Below the pieces are notes generated by a model that had not been told where the DNA came from, ran no database searches, and saw only the letters and a program-made list of their open reading frames with translations. Shown here piece after piece: positions 31,797 to 43,810 of a DNA stretch of 64,000 bases. Origin of the DNA: Begonia masoniana. Its lineage: Eukaryota; Streptophyta; Magnoliopsida; Cucurbitales; Begoniaceae. Location of the stretch: NCBI GenBank assembly GCA_022432975.1, contig CM039510.1, forward strand, positions 12,102,301 through 12,166,300. Reading direction: 5' to 3'. Both the position numbers and the translations under genes were made by a program. Every line of letters starts with the position of its first letter. The stretch's first letter is position 1.

Positions 31797-34695
31797 TGTA
31801 ACACCCGGCATTTTTGCCATGTAATTGTTTTCCCGAATCATTTATGCGGGATTAACATTATATTTATACAACGTATGTTTTGGTTGAATTGTTGGAAATG
31901 TTTAGTGAAACTAAACTAATGTGTAACCAAAACAAAGCAAATTAGTTAAAAACCAATGGAGGGGTAAATAGGGAAGCAATTAAGGTGGTTGGGAAAGATC
32001 AAGTGGATGAGTGACACTTGGCAAAGACTTGCTGAAGGAGCCAATGCCTTTTCTCTTCCATCCTTCCTCTTTTCTCTTCACTCTACATGAAGCACTCTCT
32101 GTTTTCTCTCTTCCAGGAGATTAAGACGAAACTTCCACGCCTTGTTTCTCTAGCATTTCTCCGTTTTCTTCAGCAAAGGTAAGCATCTACTCACACTAAT
32201 AAATTTGGACAAGTTTAAGGTGAGTTTTTACCGAAGTTTAGGGTTTCGGTTTTCGGTGAAAACTCAATGTTTTTGGATGAAAACACGTTGGTGTGTTTTC
32301 TAAAGAGTTGAAATGTGTTTGCTGCATTTCCTACGAGATATTAGTTAGCATTTGTAGCGTGTTTAAACTCTGAACATTCATGCTACAGGTCCGAGCTTTC
32401 CAGAGACGTTCGAGCATACTACTTGGCTACACACAGGTAAGTTCATGCATCTACGTTGGCCCTTAAGGCCCTACAACTTGGAGGTACTAGGTCTGGTCTG
32501 GTTCAAGTAGATTGAGTTGAAGTTATGTTTTAAGTTAAACTTGCTCCTGTTACGTTCTATTCTCCCTGTTGCATTTATTCTGTCATTTATGTTGAGCATC
32601 ACACTTATTCATGCATACACGTTTCCTGTAAAAGCATGCAAATGTTTTCAGCACCGGTTTTGAAGTAAGTAAGATAAAATCCTGTAAAGAAAATGTATGG
32701 TTAAGTGTGGACGAGGACTGGCATCCTGTCAAATCCTGTCCCGAGTTGAGGAGCTTGAGCCTCAAACTGACGAGTTGATGTAGTTGGTGGGAGGAGCTCA
32801 CGGGATGGTTGCTGCAGCCAGACAAATCCTGTCCCGAGGTTTATGTATTCAAAGTAAAGTCTATGTCTGTAAACCCTACTGGAATTATGTGTTTGGTTTT
32901 TAAACTATGTTAGGATTCTGTATTTTTTGTTGTTGAAAACTCTGTTGGATATAGATAATGAGTTAAGGAGTCTGTGGGTAAGCTTTCTCTTGTTAAAACC
33001 TCTGTATTCGACAGTTGAACTATGTTTTGAAGTATTCTGGAATTCGTTTGGAATATTTCTGTTAGTCTGGGCATGGACAGTTTCTGGTTTTAGAGCTATC
33101 CATGTAGTGTGATTTTTCTTAAGTTTCTGTCATGTTAGAGCCATCCATGTAATTTGTTTTCCCTTAAAATTCCGTCATGTTTTTCCCGATATGTTAAAAA
33201 AAAATCATGTTTTGAATCGTTTTCTGAAGTTTGAAGTTTTCATACATTTTGTTTCCACAACTTTTGTTTCATCATCCGGTCACTGTTCACATTTTTACTC
33301 ATCCGGTCACTGTTCACATTTTTTTGTCATCCGGTCACTGTTCACATTTTTACTCATCCGGTCACTGTTCACATTTTTACTCATCCGGTCACTGTTCACA
33401 TTTTTTTGTCATCCGGTCACTGTTCACATTTTTACTCATCCGGTCACTGTTCACATTTTTTTGTCATCCGGTCACTGTTCACATTTTTACTCATCCGGTC
33501 ACTGTTCACATTTTTACTCATCCGGTCACTGTTCACATTTTTTTGTCATCCGGTCACTGTTCACATTTTTACTCATCCGGTCACTGTTCACATTTTTTTG
33601 TCATCCGGTCACTGTTCACATTTTTTTGTCATCCGGTCACTGTTCACATTTTTTTGTCATCCGGTCACTGTTCACATTTTTACTCATCCGGTCACTGTTC
33701 ACATTTTTTGTCATCCGGTCACTGTTCACATTTTTTTGTCATCCGGTCACTGTTCACATTTTTTTGTCATCCGGTCACTGTTCACATTTTTACTCATCCG
33801 GTCACTGTTCACATTTTTACTCATCCGGTCACTGTTCACATTTTTACTCATCCGGTCACTGTTCACATTTTTTTGTCATCCGGTCACTGTTCACATTTTT
33901 TTGTCATCCGGTCACTGTTCATATTTTTACTCATCCGGTCACTGTTCACATTTTTTTGTCATCCGGTCACTGTTCACATTTTTTTGTCATCCGGTCACTG
34001 TTCACATTTTTACTCATCCGGTCACTGTTCACATTTTTACTCATCCGGTCACTGTTCACATTTTTACTCATCCGGTCACTGTTCACATTTTTACTCATCC
34101 GGTCACTGTTCACATTTTTTTGTCATCCGGTCACTGTTCACATTTTTTTGTCATCCGGTCACTGTTCACATTTTTTTGTCATCCGGTCACTGTTCACATT
34201 TTTACTCATCCGGTCACTGTTCATATTTTACTCATCCGGTCACTGTTCACATTTTTTTGTCATCCGGTCACTGTTCATATTTTTAGTCATCCGGTCACTG
34301 TTCACATTTTTAGTCATCCGGTCACTGTTCACATTTTTACTCATCCGGTCACTGTTCACAGTTTTTGTGTCATCCGGTCACTGTTCACAGATTTTTACTC
34401 ATCCGGTCACTGTTCACATTTTTAGTCAGCCGGTCACTGTTCACATTTTTACTCATACCGGTCACTGTTCACTTTTTTTGTCATCCGGTCACTGTTCACT
34501 TTTGTCTTATTCTCATTAACCATTAATTACATCTTCTGCTTCTGCCATTTGTAACTATTATCTATGTGTTTATACGTCTTCATGTCTCCTACTGTTATAT
34601 GTTTTCAAAAAAAAAAATGTCTTGTTTTCTGTAAAATGTCCGGTGTGATGGCTCCGATCCCGGACCCCGATCGGGTACGGTTTTGGGGCGTCACA
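31797..34695 (+). repeat. E2 5' LTR
   Basis: TGTAACACCCGG..GGGGCGTCACA. Predicted leader exons: exon 1 ending at 32178 (AAAG|GTAAGC) and exon 2 at 32389-32436 (ACAG|GTCC .. ACAG|GTAAGT). About 210 bp present in the 3' LTR (about 40273-40482), including the exon-3 acceptor, is replaced here by a short filler ATCCTGTCCCGAG near 32727-32745, so this copy lacks exon 3's start. Confidence 0.95.
33273..34500 (+). repeat. ~26-bp minisatellite in E2 5' LTR
   Basis: About 48 copies (span divided by period) of TCATCCGGTCACTGTTCACA plus a T-rich spacer that alternates between TTTTTAC, TTTTTTTG and TTTTTAG. The long ORFs across it arise only because the unit lacks stops. Confidence 0.97.
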
Positions 34696-34699
34696 GTTA

Positions 34700-34711
34700 T
34701 GGTATCAGAGC
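34700..34711 (+). promoter_or_regulatory. E2 primer-binding site
   Basis: TGGTATCAGAGC, 4 nt after the LTR, an exact 12-nt match to the initiator-Met tRNA type PBS. Confidence 0.92.
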
Positions 34712-34783
34712 GATAAGGTTTTAAAACCGATTCTGTTAAATGTCTGACTGCGCAACCCGCTACATGAGATCGCTCCACCAACT

Positions 34784-34847
34784 GTAAGTGTTTAAATTCC
34801 TTTAAAAGTTTTGTTTATTAAATTAGGTTATTCTGTTATTCTTATAG
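34784..34847 (+). other. E2 predicted 64-nt leader intron
   Basis: Donor CAACT|GTAAGT, acceptor TTCTTATAG|GA, 13 nt before the gag ATG at 34861. Homologous to the introns in E1, N and D. Confidence 0.55.
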
Positions 34848-34860
34848 GACTATCTTAGAA

Positions 34861-37800
34861 ATGGTGAGAGGACATCAGGAAGAATCCAGTGAAAGCTCTC
34901 GGGCCATAGACCGATTGACAGAGCTGGTGGGGGTACAATCCCGCATGGTTGATCGAATGATGGCCAGAGAAGACGACAGAAACAATAACCATGGAAATAA
35001 CAATCGTGATAATGCACCGCGAGACAATAGTGAAGACAGATTCCAGCAACTTCAGCCACCCTCATTTGATGGGTTGTCTACAGACCCGACCCGTGCTGAA
35101 ACCTGGATTCGAACTATGGAGAAGATGTTCAGTTATGCAGAAGTAGAAGACAACAAGAAGGTTACTTGTGCCACGTTCCATCTCACTGAAAGTGCTGGAT
35201 TCTGGTGGGATGCAGTACAGTCGTCTACAGTGGCATTGAGCTGGGAAGGGTTCAAGGGGATTTTCTACGAGAAGTACTTTGACCGAGGAGTGAGAAAGGA
35301 GAAGTTACTTGAGTTTTCTCGGCTGCGACAGTATGGATCTGTGGCCGAGTATGTTCAAAAATTTGAGTCGCTATCCCGATATGCAACACACATGGTGGCC
35401 ACTGATGAGAACAAGGTGCACCAGTTTATTCAAGGTTTAAAGATGGACCTTCTGCGAGGAATCACGACTGGAGGTTTTAATGAGGCACCATATGTGAAAG
35501 TGGTGGCCAAGGCTTATCAACTGGAGGCCTTAGAAATAAAGTCCCAGAGACAGAGAGAACCACCAAGAGGAATTATAAGAAATACTCCTCAACAACAACA
35601 ACAACAACAAAAGATTCAGAATGTACATCCTCAACAGCAACAGAACAGGGGCATTAAAAGGCCCAATGAGACCCTTACTTACCAGGACAAGGGGAAGAGA
35701 CCTATGGGAGCTCCTCAGCTTCCTGTCTGCCCACGTTGCCAGAAGAATCATACAGGAGGCTGCAGGCTTTTTACTGGCCAATGTTTCCGGTGTGGTAAAG
35801 AAGGCCATCAAGTCCGGGATTGTCCGGTGCCTGACACGAGGCCGATCGGTGCTGTGCCTAGAGTGTTTGCGATGATGGAAGATGTTGATGATGCAGCTCA
35901 GCATGCAGCGATTACAAGTACAATTTTAGTATGTGATGCACCTGCTTATACCTTATGGGACACGGGGGCCACACATTCGTTCGTGGCAATAGACTTCGTA
36001 GTTAGACAAAAGTTTTGTAGTACGTCGTCAGATCAGCCTTACAGCATTATGCTACCGTCCGGAGAGTTTATGCACTCCGAGCAGGTTGTAAGGGGTGATA
36101 TAGTGTCAGTGGGAGACCAGAAGTTACATGCCAATCTCATCGTCATTGGGATGAAGGGATACGATGTTATTCTGGGGATGGACTGGCTGTTTAAACATTA
36201 TGCCACCATCAACTGTAGGTCCGGGCTTATGTCATTTAAGCGCCCAAATGAAGTAGAATTCTCTTATCAGGCAGTACCGAAGAAACACCGTATGCCTGTG
36301 ATATCTTCCTTGAAAGCTCAACGACTGATGAAGTCCGGATGCATTGGATTTCTGGCCCACGTTGTGGATGTTCAAAGGCAAAATGAGGTGGAACTTCAAA
36401 ACATTCCGGTAGTCCGGGGCTTCTCAGAGGTTTTCTTAGATGACTTACAGGGATTGCCACCTGATCGTGAAATCGAGTTTGAAATCGATGTATATCCTGG
36501 TGCGGAACCAGTATCGAAGAATCCGTACCGTATGGCACCAATTGAACTGAAGGAGTTGAAGGCTCAGTTGAAAGAATTAGTGGACAAGGGTTTTGTGCGC
36601 CCTAGTTTCTCTCCGTGGGGTGCTCCTGTCTTATTTGTTAAGAAGAAGGATGGGTCCCTACGGATGTGTATTGACTACCGTAAGCTGAACAAGTTGACTA
36701 TCAAGAATAAGTACCCGTTGCCAAGAATTGACGATTTGTTTGATCAGCTACAGGGGGCTCGGGTATTTTCTAAGGTTGACTTACGCTCCGGCTATTACCA
36801 GTTGAAGGTCAGAGCTGAGGATATTCCAAAGACTGCCTTCAGAACCCGGTACGGGCACTACGAGTTCTTGGTGATGTCGTTCGGGTTGACTAATGCTCCG
36901 GCAGCATTTATGGACCTAATGAACAGGATATTCCAGGACTTTCTGGATAAATTTGTAATTGTTTTCATCGACGACATTCTGGTTTATTCCAGGAGTGAGG
37001 CCGAGCATGAGAAACACTTGGCTATGGTACTGTCAATCCTAAAGCAGCATCAATTGTATGCCAAGCTGTCAAAGTGTGAGTTCTAGTTAAGCAAGATTAA
37101 TTTCTTGGGCCACGTGGTGTCTGATGAAGGAGTATCTGTGGACCCGGCCAAGATTCAGGCTGTGAGGGATTGGCCCAGACCGAAAAATGCAAGTGAAGTA
37201 CGAAGCTTTATCGGACTAGCTGGTTATTACAGGAAATTCATCAAGGGGTTTTCTGTGATCGCGAAGCCTATGACCAGCTTAACAAGGAAGGAAATCAAGT
37301 TCAAATGGTCTGAAGCATGTGAGGAGAGCTTTCAGACACTTAAGCAGAAATTAACCACTGCTCCTCTGTTAGTATTGCCAGTTGAAGATGGCAAATTCAG
37401 CGTATACTGTGATGCGTCAAAGATTGGCCTGGGATGCATATTGATGCAAGAGGGTAAAGTGGTAGCATACGCATCAAGACAGTTGAAGAACCATGAACAA
37501 AATTACCCTACTCACGACCTTGAGTTAGCGGCAGTTGTATTTGCGCTGAAAGTATGGAGACACCACCTATATGGACAGTCATGTGATGTGTTTTCTGACC
37601 ACAAGAGTTTGAAGTACCTCTTTACTCAGAAAGAGTTGAATATGAGACAAAGGCGGTGGTTAGAATTTGTGAAAGATTACGATGTTGAGATCAAATACCA
37701 TCCTGGTAAAGCTAATGTGGTAGCTGATGCACTGAGCAGGATGCCAACTACTATGCAACCAGTTGTGTCGGCCGTGTCAATGCCTTTGAGGACAGAGATA

Positions 37801-39297
37801 CAGAAGTTCGATATGGAGATAGTTTCTGGGCTATCGGCCATACTAGCAGACTTGACACTACGACCCACCGTCCTGGACCAAATTAAGGAGGCCCAGAAGA
37901 CCAATTCAAAAGAGATGGCTGATATTGTGAGCAAGCTACCTATGGCCTCTTCCGATTTCAGTTACTCGGGAGATGGTATTCTGAAGTTCAAAAACAGGTG
38001 GTATGTTCCGAAAGACGAAGAGCTACGGAAGCGTATATTATCGGAAGCCCATTCATCTTCTTTCTCTATGCATCCTGGAAGCACAAAAATGTATCAAGAC
38101 TTGAAACTTCACTTCTGGTGGCCGAATATGAAGAATGAAGTGGCCAAGTACGTGGAGTCTTGCATGATATGTCAACAGGTCAAAGCTGAACATCAACGAC
38201 CAAGTGGAACGCTTCAACCTCTTCCGATTCCCGAATGGAAATGGGAGAACATTACAATGGACTTCGTTGTTGGTTTGCCAAGAACAGTTAAAGGCCACAA
38301 TAGCATATGGGTCATAGTGGACAGATTGACGAAGTCGGCCCATTTTCTACCTGTGAAGACGACATTCTCCATGGATCAGTATGCTGAGCTTTATATTAGT
38401 GAGATTGTCAAGCTGCATGGTATTCCTGTGTCGATTGTCTCAGACCGTGATCCCAGATTCACTTTCAGGTTTTGGAAAAGTTTGCAAAGCTCCTTGGGCA
38501 CTAGATTGGACTTCAGCACGACATTTCACCCACAGACGGATGGACAATCTGAGAGAACGATTCAGACATTGGAGGATATGCTAAGATCGTGCGTGCTGGA
38601 ATTTCATGCTCCTTGGAGTAGATACCTGCCACTTGTGGAGTTTGCTTACAACAATAGCTACCAGGCTACGATCGGTATGGCTCCATATGAAGCGCTTTAT
38701 GGCAGAAAGTGCAGATCCCCGTTGTGTTGGGATGAAGTCGGAGAAACCAAGCTTATCGGCCCCGAAATACTTCAACAGATGTCTGGGGTAATAACGGCGA
38801 TCAAGCAAAGAATCCAAGCTGCACAAAGTCGACAGAAGAGCTATGCAGACCATCGGAGAAGAGATTTAGAGTTTGCTGAGGGTGATGAGGTGTTTTTGAA
38901 GGTGTCACCTTTCAAAAGCGTGATGAGATTTGGCAAGAAAGGGAAGCTAAGCCCAAGATTTGTTGGGCCTTTTCCCATTTTAAAGAGAGTTCGGAACATG
39001 GCCTACAGACTACAGTTGCCAGCGTCTATGGATGGAGTTCACAATGTTTTTCATGTTTCGATGCTGAGAAAGTGCGTGCGAGATCCAACTCAGATCGTGG
39101 AACATGTGGACTTTGATATCATGCCGACACTTACATATGAAGAAAGGCCCATACAGATTCTGGATACCTCAGTCAAAGTGTTACGCAACAAAGTGGTCCC
39201 GTTGGTAAAAGTTTTATGGCGTAATCACAATGTGGAAGAGGCTACATGGGAAAGACAAGCGGATGTTAGAGCACAGTATCCAGATCTCTTTGCTTAG
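34861..39297 (+). pseudogene. gag-pol: E2 gag-pol polyprotein with one premature stop
   Basis: One frame of 1,478 codons plus stop, interrupted only by TAG at 37084-37086. The aligned codon in E1 is TGG (Trp), so this is a point mutation rather than a programmed stop. Order: gag core ([16 protein letters not shown]), a CCHC knuckle at residues 308-321, protease WDTGATHSF with Asp near 367, RT ([19 protein letters not shown], catalytic FIDDIL about 702-707), RNase H ([31 protein letters not shown]), HHCC finger (..CMICQQVK), integrase D,D,E ([29 protein letters not shown]), GPF module ([14 protein letters not shown]) and chromodomain-like [16 protein letters not shown]. The first ORF is 34861-37086, the second in the same frame 37105-39297. 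Confidence 0.95.
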
Positions 39298-39323
39298 GCA
39301 AATTTTGGGGACAAAATTTCTAT

Positions 39324-39337
39324 TAAGGTGGGTGGAA
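39324..39337 (+). promoter_or_regulatory. E2 polypurine tract
   Basis: TTAAGGTGGGTGGAA-type purine run immediately before the 3' LTR at 39338. Confidence 0.75.
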
Positions 39338-41838
39338 TGTAACACCCGGCATTTTTGCCATGTAATTGTTTTCCCGAATCATTTATGCGGGATTAACATT
39401 ATATTTATACAACGTATGTTTTGGTTGAATTGTTGGAAATGTTTAGTGAAACTAAACTAATGTGTAACCAAAACAAAGCAAATTAGTTAAAAACCAATGG
39501 AGGGGTAAATAGGGAAGCAATTAAGGTGGTTGGGAAAGATCAAGTGGATGAGTGACACTTGGCAAAGACTTGCTGAAGGAGCCAATGCCTTTTCTCTTCC
39601 ATCCTTCCTCTTTTCTCTTCACTCTACGTGAAGCACTCTCTGTTTTCTCTCTTCCAGGAGATTAAGACGAAACTTCCACGCCTTGTTTCTCTAGCATTTC
39701 TCCGTTTTCTTCAGCAAAGGTAAGCATCTACTCACACTAATAAATTTGGACAAGTTTAAGGTGAGTTTTTACCGAAGTTTAGGGTTTCGGTTTTCGGTGA
39801 AAACTCACTGTTTTTGGATGAAAACACGTTGGTGTGTTTTCTAAAGAGTTGAAATGTGTTTGCTGCATTTCCTACGAGATATTAGTTAGCATTTGTAGCG
39901 TGTTTAAACTCTGAACATTCATGCTACAGGTCCGAGCTTTCCAGAGACGTTCGAGCATACTACTTGGCTGCACACAGGTAAGTTCATGCATCTACGTTGG
40001 CCCTTAAGGCCCTACAACTTGGAGGTACTAGGTCTGGTCTGGTTCGGGTAGATTGAGTTTAAGTTATGTTTTAAGTTAAACTTGCTCCTGTTACGTTCTA
40101 TTCTCCCTGTTGCATTTATTCTGTCATTTATGTTGAGCATCACACTTATTCATGCATACACGTTTCCTGTAAAAGCATGCAAATGTTTTCAGCACCGGTT
40201 TTGAAGTAAGTAAGATAAAATCCTGTAAAGAAAATGTATGGTTAAGTGTGGACGAGGACTGGCATCCTGTCAAGTACTCCTGTTATGTCCTGAAGTGGCA
40301 TGTACATCCTGTTGCGCCAGCTCCTTCTCCCACTTATACCTTTCCTGTCCAGTGAAACGCAATGTTAAGTAATGTAATGTTCACGTATTTCAAAAGTCCA
40401 TGCATCACTGCATTGCATTTCATGTTCTTATTGAGCTCTAGGCTCATAGTTGAACTCCTGTTGTAGGTATGGATTTTCCAGATGAGGAGCTTGAGCCTCA
40501 AACTGACGAGTTGATGTAGTTGGTGGGAGGAGCTCACGGGATGGTTGCTGCAGCCAGACAAATCCTGTCCCGAGGTTTATGTATTCAAAGTAAAGTCTAT
40601 GTCTGTAAACCCTACTGGAATTCTGTGTTTGGTTTTTAAACTATGTTAGGATTCTGTATTTTTGGTTGTTGAAAACTCTGTTGGATATAGATAATGTAAG
40701 GTATTCTGTTGGTTAAGCTTTCTCTTGTTAAAACCTCTGTATTCGACAGTTGAACTATGTTTTGAAGTATTCTGGAATTCGTTTGGAATATTTTCTGTTA
40801 GTCTGTGCATGGACAGTTTCTGGTTTTAGAGCTATCCATGTAGTGTGATTTTTCTTAAGTTTCTGTCATGTTAGAGCCATCCATGTAATTTGTTTTTCCT
40901 TAAAATTCCGTCATGTTTTTCCCGATATGTTCAAAAAAATCATGTTTTGAATCGTTTTCTGAAGTTTGAAGTTTTCATACATTTTGTTTCCACAACTTTT
41001 GTTTTCATGTAATCATGTTAAAAGTTGCCAGTTTTGTCTTTTAAGTTTTAGTCATCCGGTCACTGTTCACATTTTTTTGTCATCCGGTCACTGTTCATAT
41101 TTTTACTCATCCGGTCACTGTTCACATTTTTTTGTCATCCGGTCACTGTTCACATTTTTAGTCATCCGGTCACTGTTCACATTTTTACTCATCCGGTCAC
41201 TGTTCACATTTTTACTCATCCGGTCACTGTTCACATTTTTTTGTCATCCGGTCACTGTTCATATTTTTACTCATCCGGTCACTGTTCACATTTTTTTGTC
41301 ATCCGGTCACTGTTCATATTTTTACTCATCCGGTCACTGTTCACATTTTTAGTCATCCAGTCACTGTTCACATTTTTAGTCATCCGGTCACTGTTCACAT
41401 TTTTACTCATCCGGTCACTGTTCATATTTTTACTCATCCGGTCACTGTTCACATTTTTTTGTCATCCAGTCACTGTTCATATTTTTACTCATCCGGTCAC
41501 TGTTCACATTTTTAGTCATCCGGTCACTGTTCACATTTTTAGTCATCCGGTCACTGTTCACATTTTTAGTCATCCGGTCACTGTTCACATTTTTACTCAT
41601 CCGGTCACTGTTCACATTTTTTTGTCATCCGGTCACTGTTCACTTTTTGTCTTATTCTCATTAACCATTAATTACATCTTCTGCTTCTGCCATTTGTAAC
41701 TATTATCTATGTGTTTATACGTCTTCATGTCTCCTACTATTATATGTTTTCAAAAAAAAATGTCTTGTTTTCTGTAAAATGTCCGGTGTGATGACTCCAA
41801 TCCCGGACCCCGATCAGGTACGGTTTTGGGGCGTCACA
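39338..41838 (+). repeat. E2 3' LTR
   Basis: 2,501 bp. It keeps the segment deleted from the 5' copy, including the exon-3 acceptor (TTGTAG|GTATGG at 40466/40467). It ends GGGGCGTCACA, followed by the second GATAG. Confidence 0.95.
41053..41645 (+). repeat. ~26-bp minisatellite in E2 3' LTR
   Basis: About 23 copies of the same unit as at 33273-34500, roughly half as many as in the sister LTR. Confidence 0.96.
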
Positions 41839-41843
41839 GATAG

Positions 41844-43159
41844 TCATATATATATGATCTTAATTCATTGTATTTAGTAGACTCCTATTTAATTTCAATT
41901 TATTCTTTGATTTACTGGGTATAGTTTTGTACGTGCTACATTATATAAACCTTGTATTTTGAGAATAAAATAAATGAGTAGCTGATAATACTATATTGAT
42001 ACAATGAAATTTTTAATACAAAATTTCTTTGTTTGTTAGTTCAGAGATTGAATAATTAACGTACAAATTCATAAATATTGTGAATTAATTATTTAATTAA
42101 GAACTAATGGTAGTCAAAGATAAGGATATAATATGAGAGGTTAACGGATTTTATACCTAGCTCTATTACAAATTTTAATAGAGGATTAATACATATTTGA
42201 TGACTATATCAATGAATATTACTTTGAATAAATATACTCTATAGTTCTAAGAGTGCAACTCTGGATATTTAATGAAATTACTTTAGAGTTAATAATTGTG
42301 TTAATTAATATAAAGAGTTTATATTAATTAACAAATATTATTGAAGCTTAGGACTATAGGTCCATTAGTCCCTCTGTCATCTTTTATCACTATTCAAATT
42401 TCTATTTTACAAGAAAAAATATATAAATGATTAATTATGATTAATCATTTATAAACACTCAAATGAATATATTACGATTCAAAATACATAAATAGTTTTT
42501 ATATTTTGAATTCAATATAAAATGTCTCATTAGATGAAATTATTTTAAGAGATTTTTGAAATTTGATTGAAAAATAGATCTGAAGAATCTGATCAGATAG
42601 ATTTGATCTACAATCGATTTATAGTTTGTTTAAAAACTTAAAATAGATCTAGAAAATCTCATAAGATGAGATTATCTTGAAAAATTATTTTCATAAATAT
42701 ATTCTAAAAACTTTTTTTAGATTTTATAATTAATCGATAAATTTACTTTATTAGATTAATGAACTGCTAATGAAATCTAGTAGATTTGATTAGTTATGAT
42801 TTATTTTTAAAAATTAGTTTTTATTAAAATAAATTTGAAAAATTTGTTAAATAGAGATCTATAAAAATGTCAAATGTGATTTGACAAAGAAGCGAGAGAT
42901 CTAATCCTTTCCCATATTCGTTTTTAGGAAAATATTTTCTAATATCGAATAGAGACGTCTTATGTGTTGAGAATACGTCTTTTCACAAATATAAGAGTGT
43001 GTTATTCTCGTAAGTTTGATGTCCACACATCAGGAATTTAAGTGAAAAGATTCTCAGAGAAGACTCGACGGTTTCAAAGTCTTCGAAAAATACTTGATGC
43101 TGAGTTAAGGCTGTTAAGATCAGACGAGAGTACCTGACCAAAATATGTTTCTCAAAAAG
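41844..43159. other. AT-rich non-coding region
   Basis: No gene visible. It lies downstream (minus strand) of the Copia RT remnant and could include its 3' part, but no RNase H motif or LTR edge is clear. Confidence 0.6.
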
Positions 43160-43810
43160 GTATTTTCTTTTGTAAGCGTGTCAGGACATTGCTTCTTATA
43201 AAGAGTAACTCCATGACAAGAAGGTAAATTATTACCCTTATTAGAGTTCTACATCGAATATCTGACAAGCATCTTGCCAATATACAATGCCGGAGACAAG
43301 ACTAACAATTTATTCTTGCGATCTCTAAAAAGTTGAATCCCAATAATATAGCTCGCTTATCCAAAATCTTTAATTTAGAATTGCTTAGCCAACCAAGCTT
43401 TTATGTCCGATAATAAATCTACATTATTCCAAATAAGTAGAATGTCATCGACATAAAGTATTAGAAAAATCACTTGCTTCTCTTTGAGGAGCTTGTATAC
43501 ACAAGACTCAACAAGACATTGCAAAAATCAATAAGATTTGATCGCATAATCAAATCTCATATACCATGACTTGGATGCTTGCTTGAGTTCATAAATAGAC
43601 CTACACAATTTATAACATTTTTGTTATGTATCTTGTGCTATGAAACCTTTTGGCTGCTTCATGTAGATAGTCTCCTCAAGATGACCAATCAAAAAAGTCG
43701 TCTTAACGTCCATCTGCCAAATCTCATAATCATAATGAGCAGCTATGAAAAGCAGAATACAAATAGACTTTTAAGCATTGCTACTGGTGAGAAAGTTTTT
43801 TCATAGTCAA
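43160..43810 (-). pseudogene. pol: Copia reverse transcriptase remnant (C-terminal half)
   Basis: Minus-strand translation with stops shows Copia RT: DYEKTFSP at the solo-LTR junction, QMDVKTTFL, KQASKSWYMRFD, the catalytic YVDDIL, then DIKAWLAKQF and KMLVRYSM. The catalytic Asp pair is present but the frame is broken repeatedly. Solo LTR A cuts it just after the segment encoding WIDYEKTFSP; the gene resumes at 46414. Confidence 0.87.

Larger units (their letters stand above)
31797..41838 (+). mobile_element. Full-length Tekay/Del element E2
   Basis: Complete structure: LTR 31797-34695, PBS, leader intron, one gag-pol frame 34861-39297, PPT, LTR 39338-41838, all flanked by the 5-bp duplication GATAG (31792-31796, 41839-41843). 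The LTRs are 2,899 and 2,501 bp; outside repeat-copy and one deletion difference I saw only scattered substitutions, so it is fairly young. The single visible coding lesion is an in-frame TAG at 37084-37086. Confidence 0.97.

Noticed and set aside
33191..34519. Three long overlapping ORFs of 339-442 codons with Ser-Gly-His-Cys-Ser-type repeats
   Set aside because: They translate a ~26-bp minisatellite in all three forward frames; the unit simply lacks stop codons. No independent coding evidence.
37084..37086. Programmed stop read-through between RT and RNase H in E2
   Set aside because: The homologous codon in E1 is a Trp codon and no read-through context is conserved; a point mutation is simpler.
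40966..41699. ORFs of 128 and 152 codons in the E2 3' LTR
   Set aside because: Same minisatellite artefact as in the 5' LTR.
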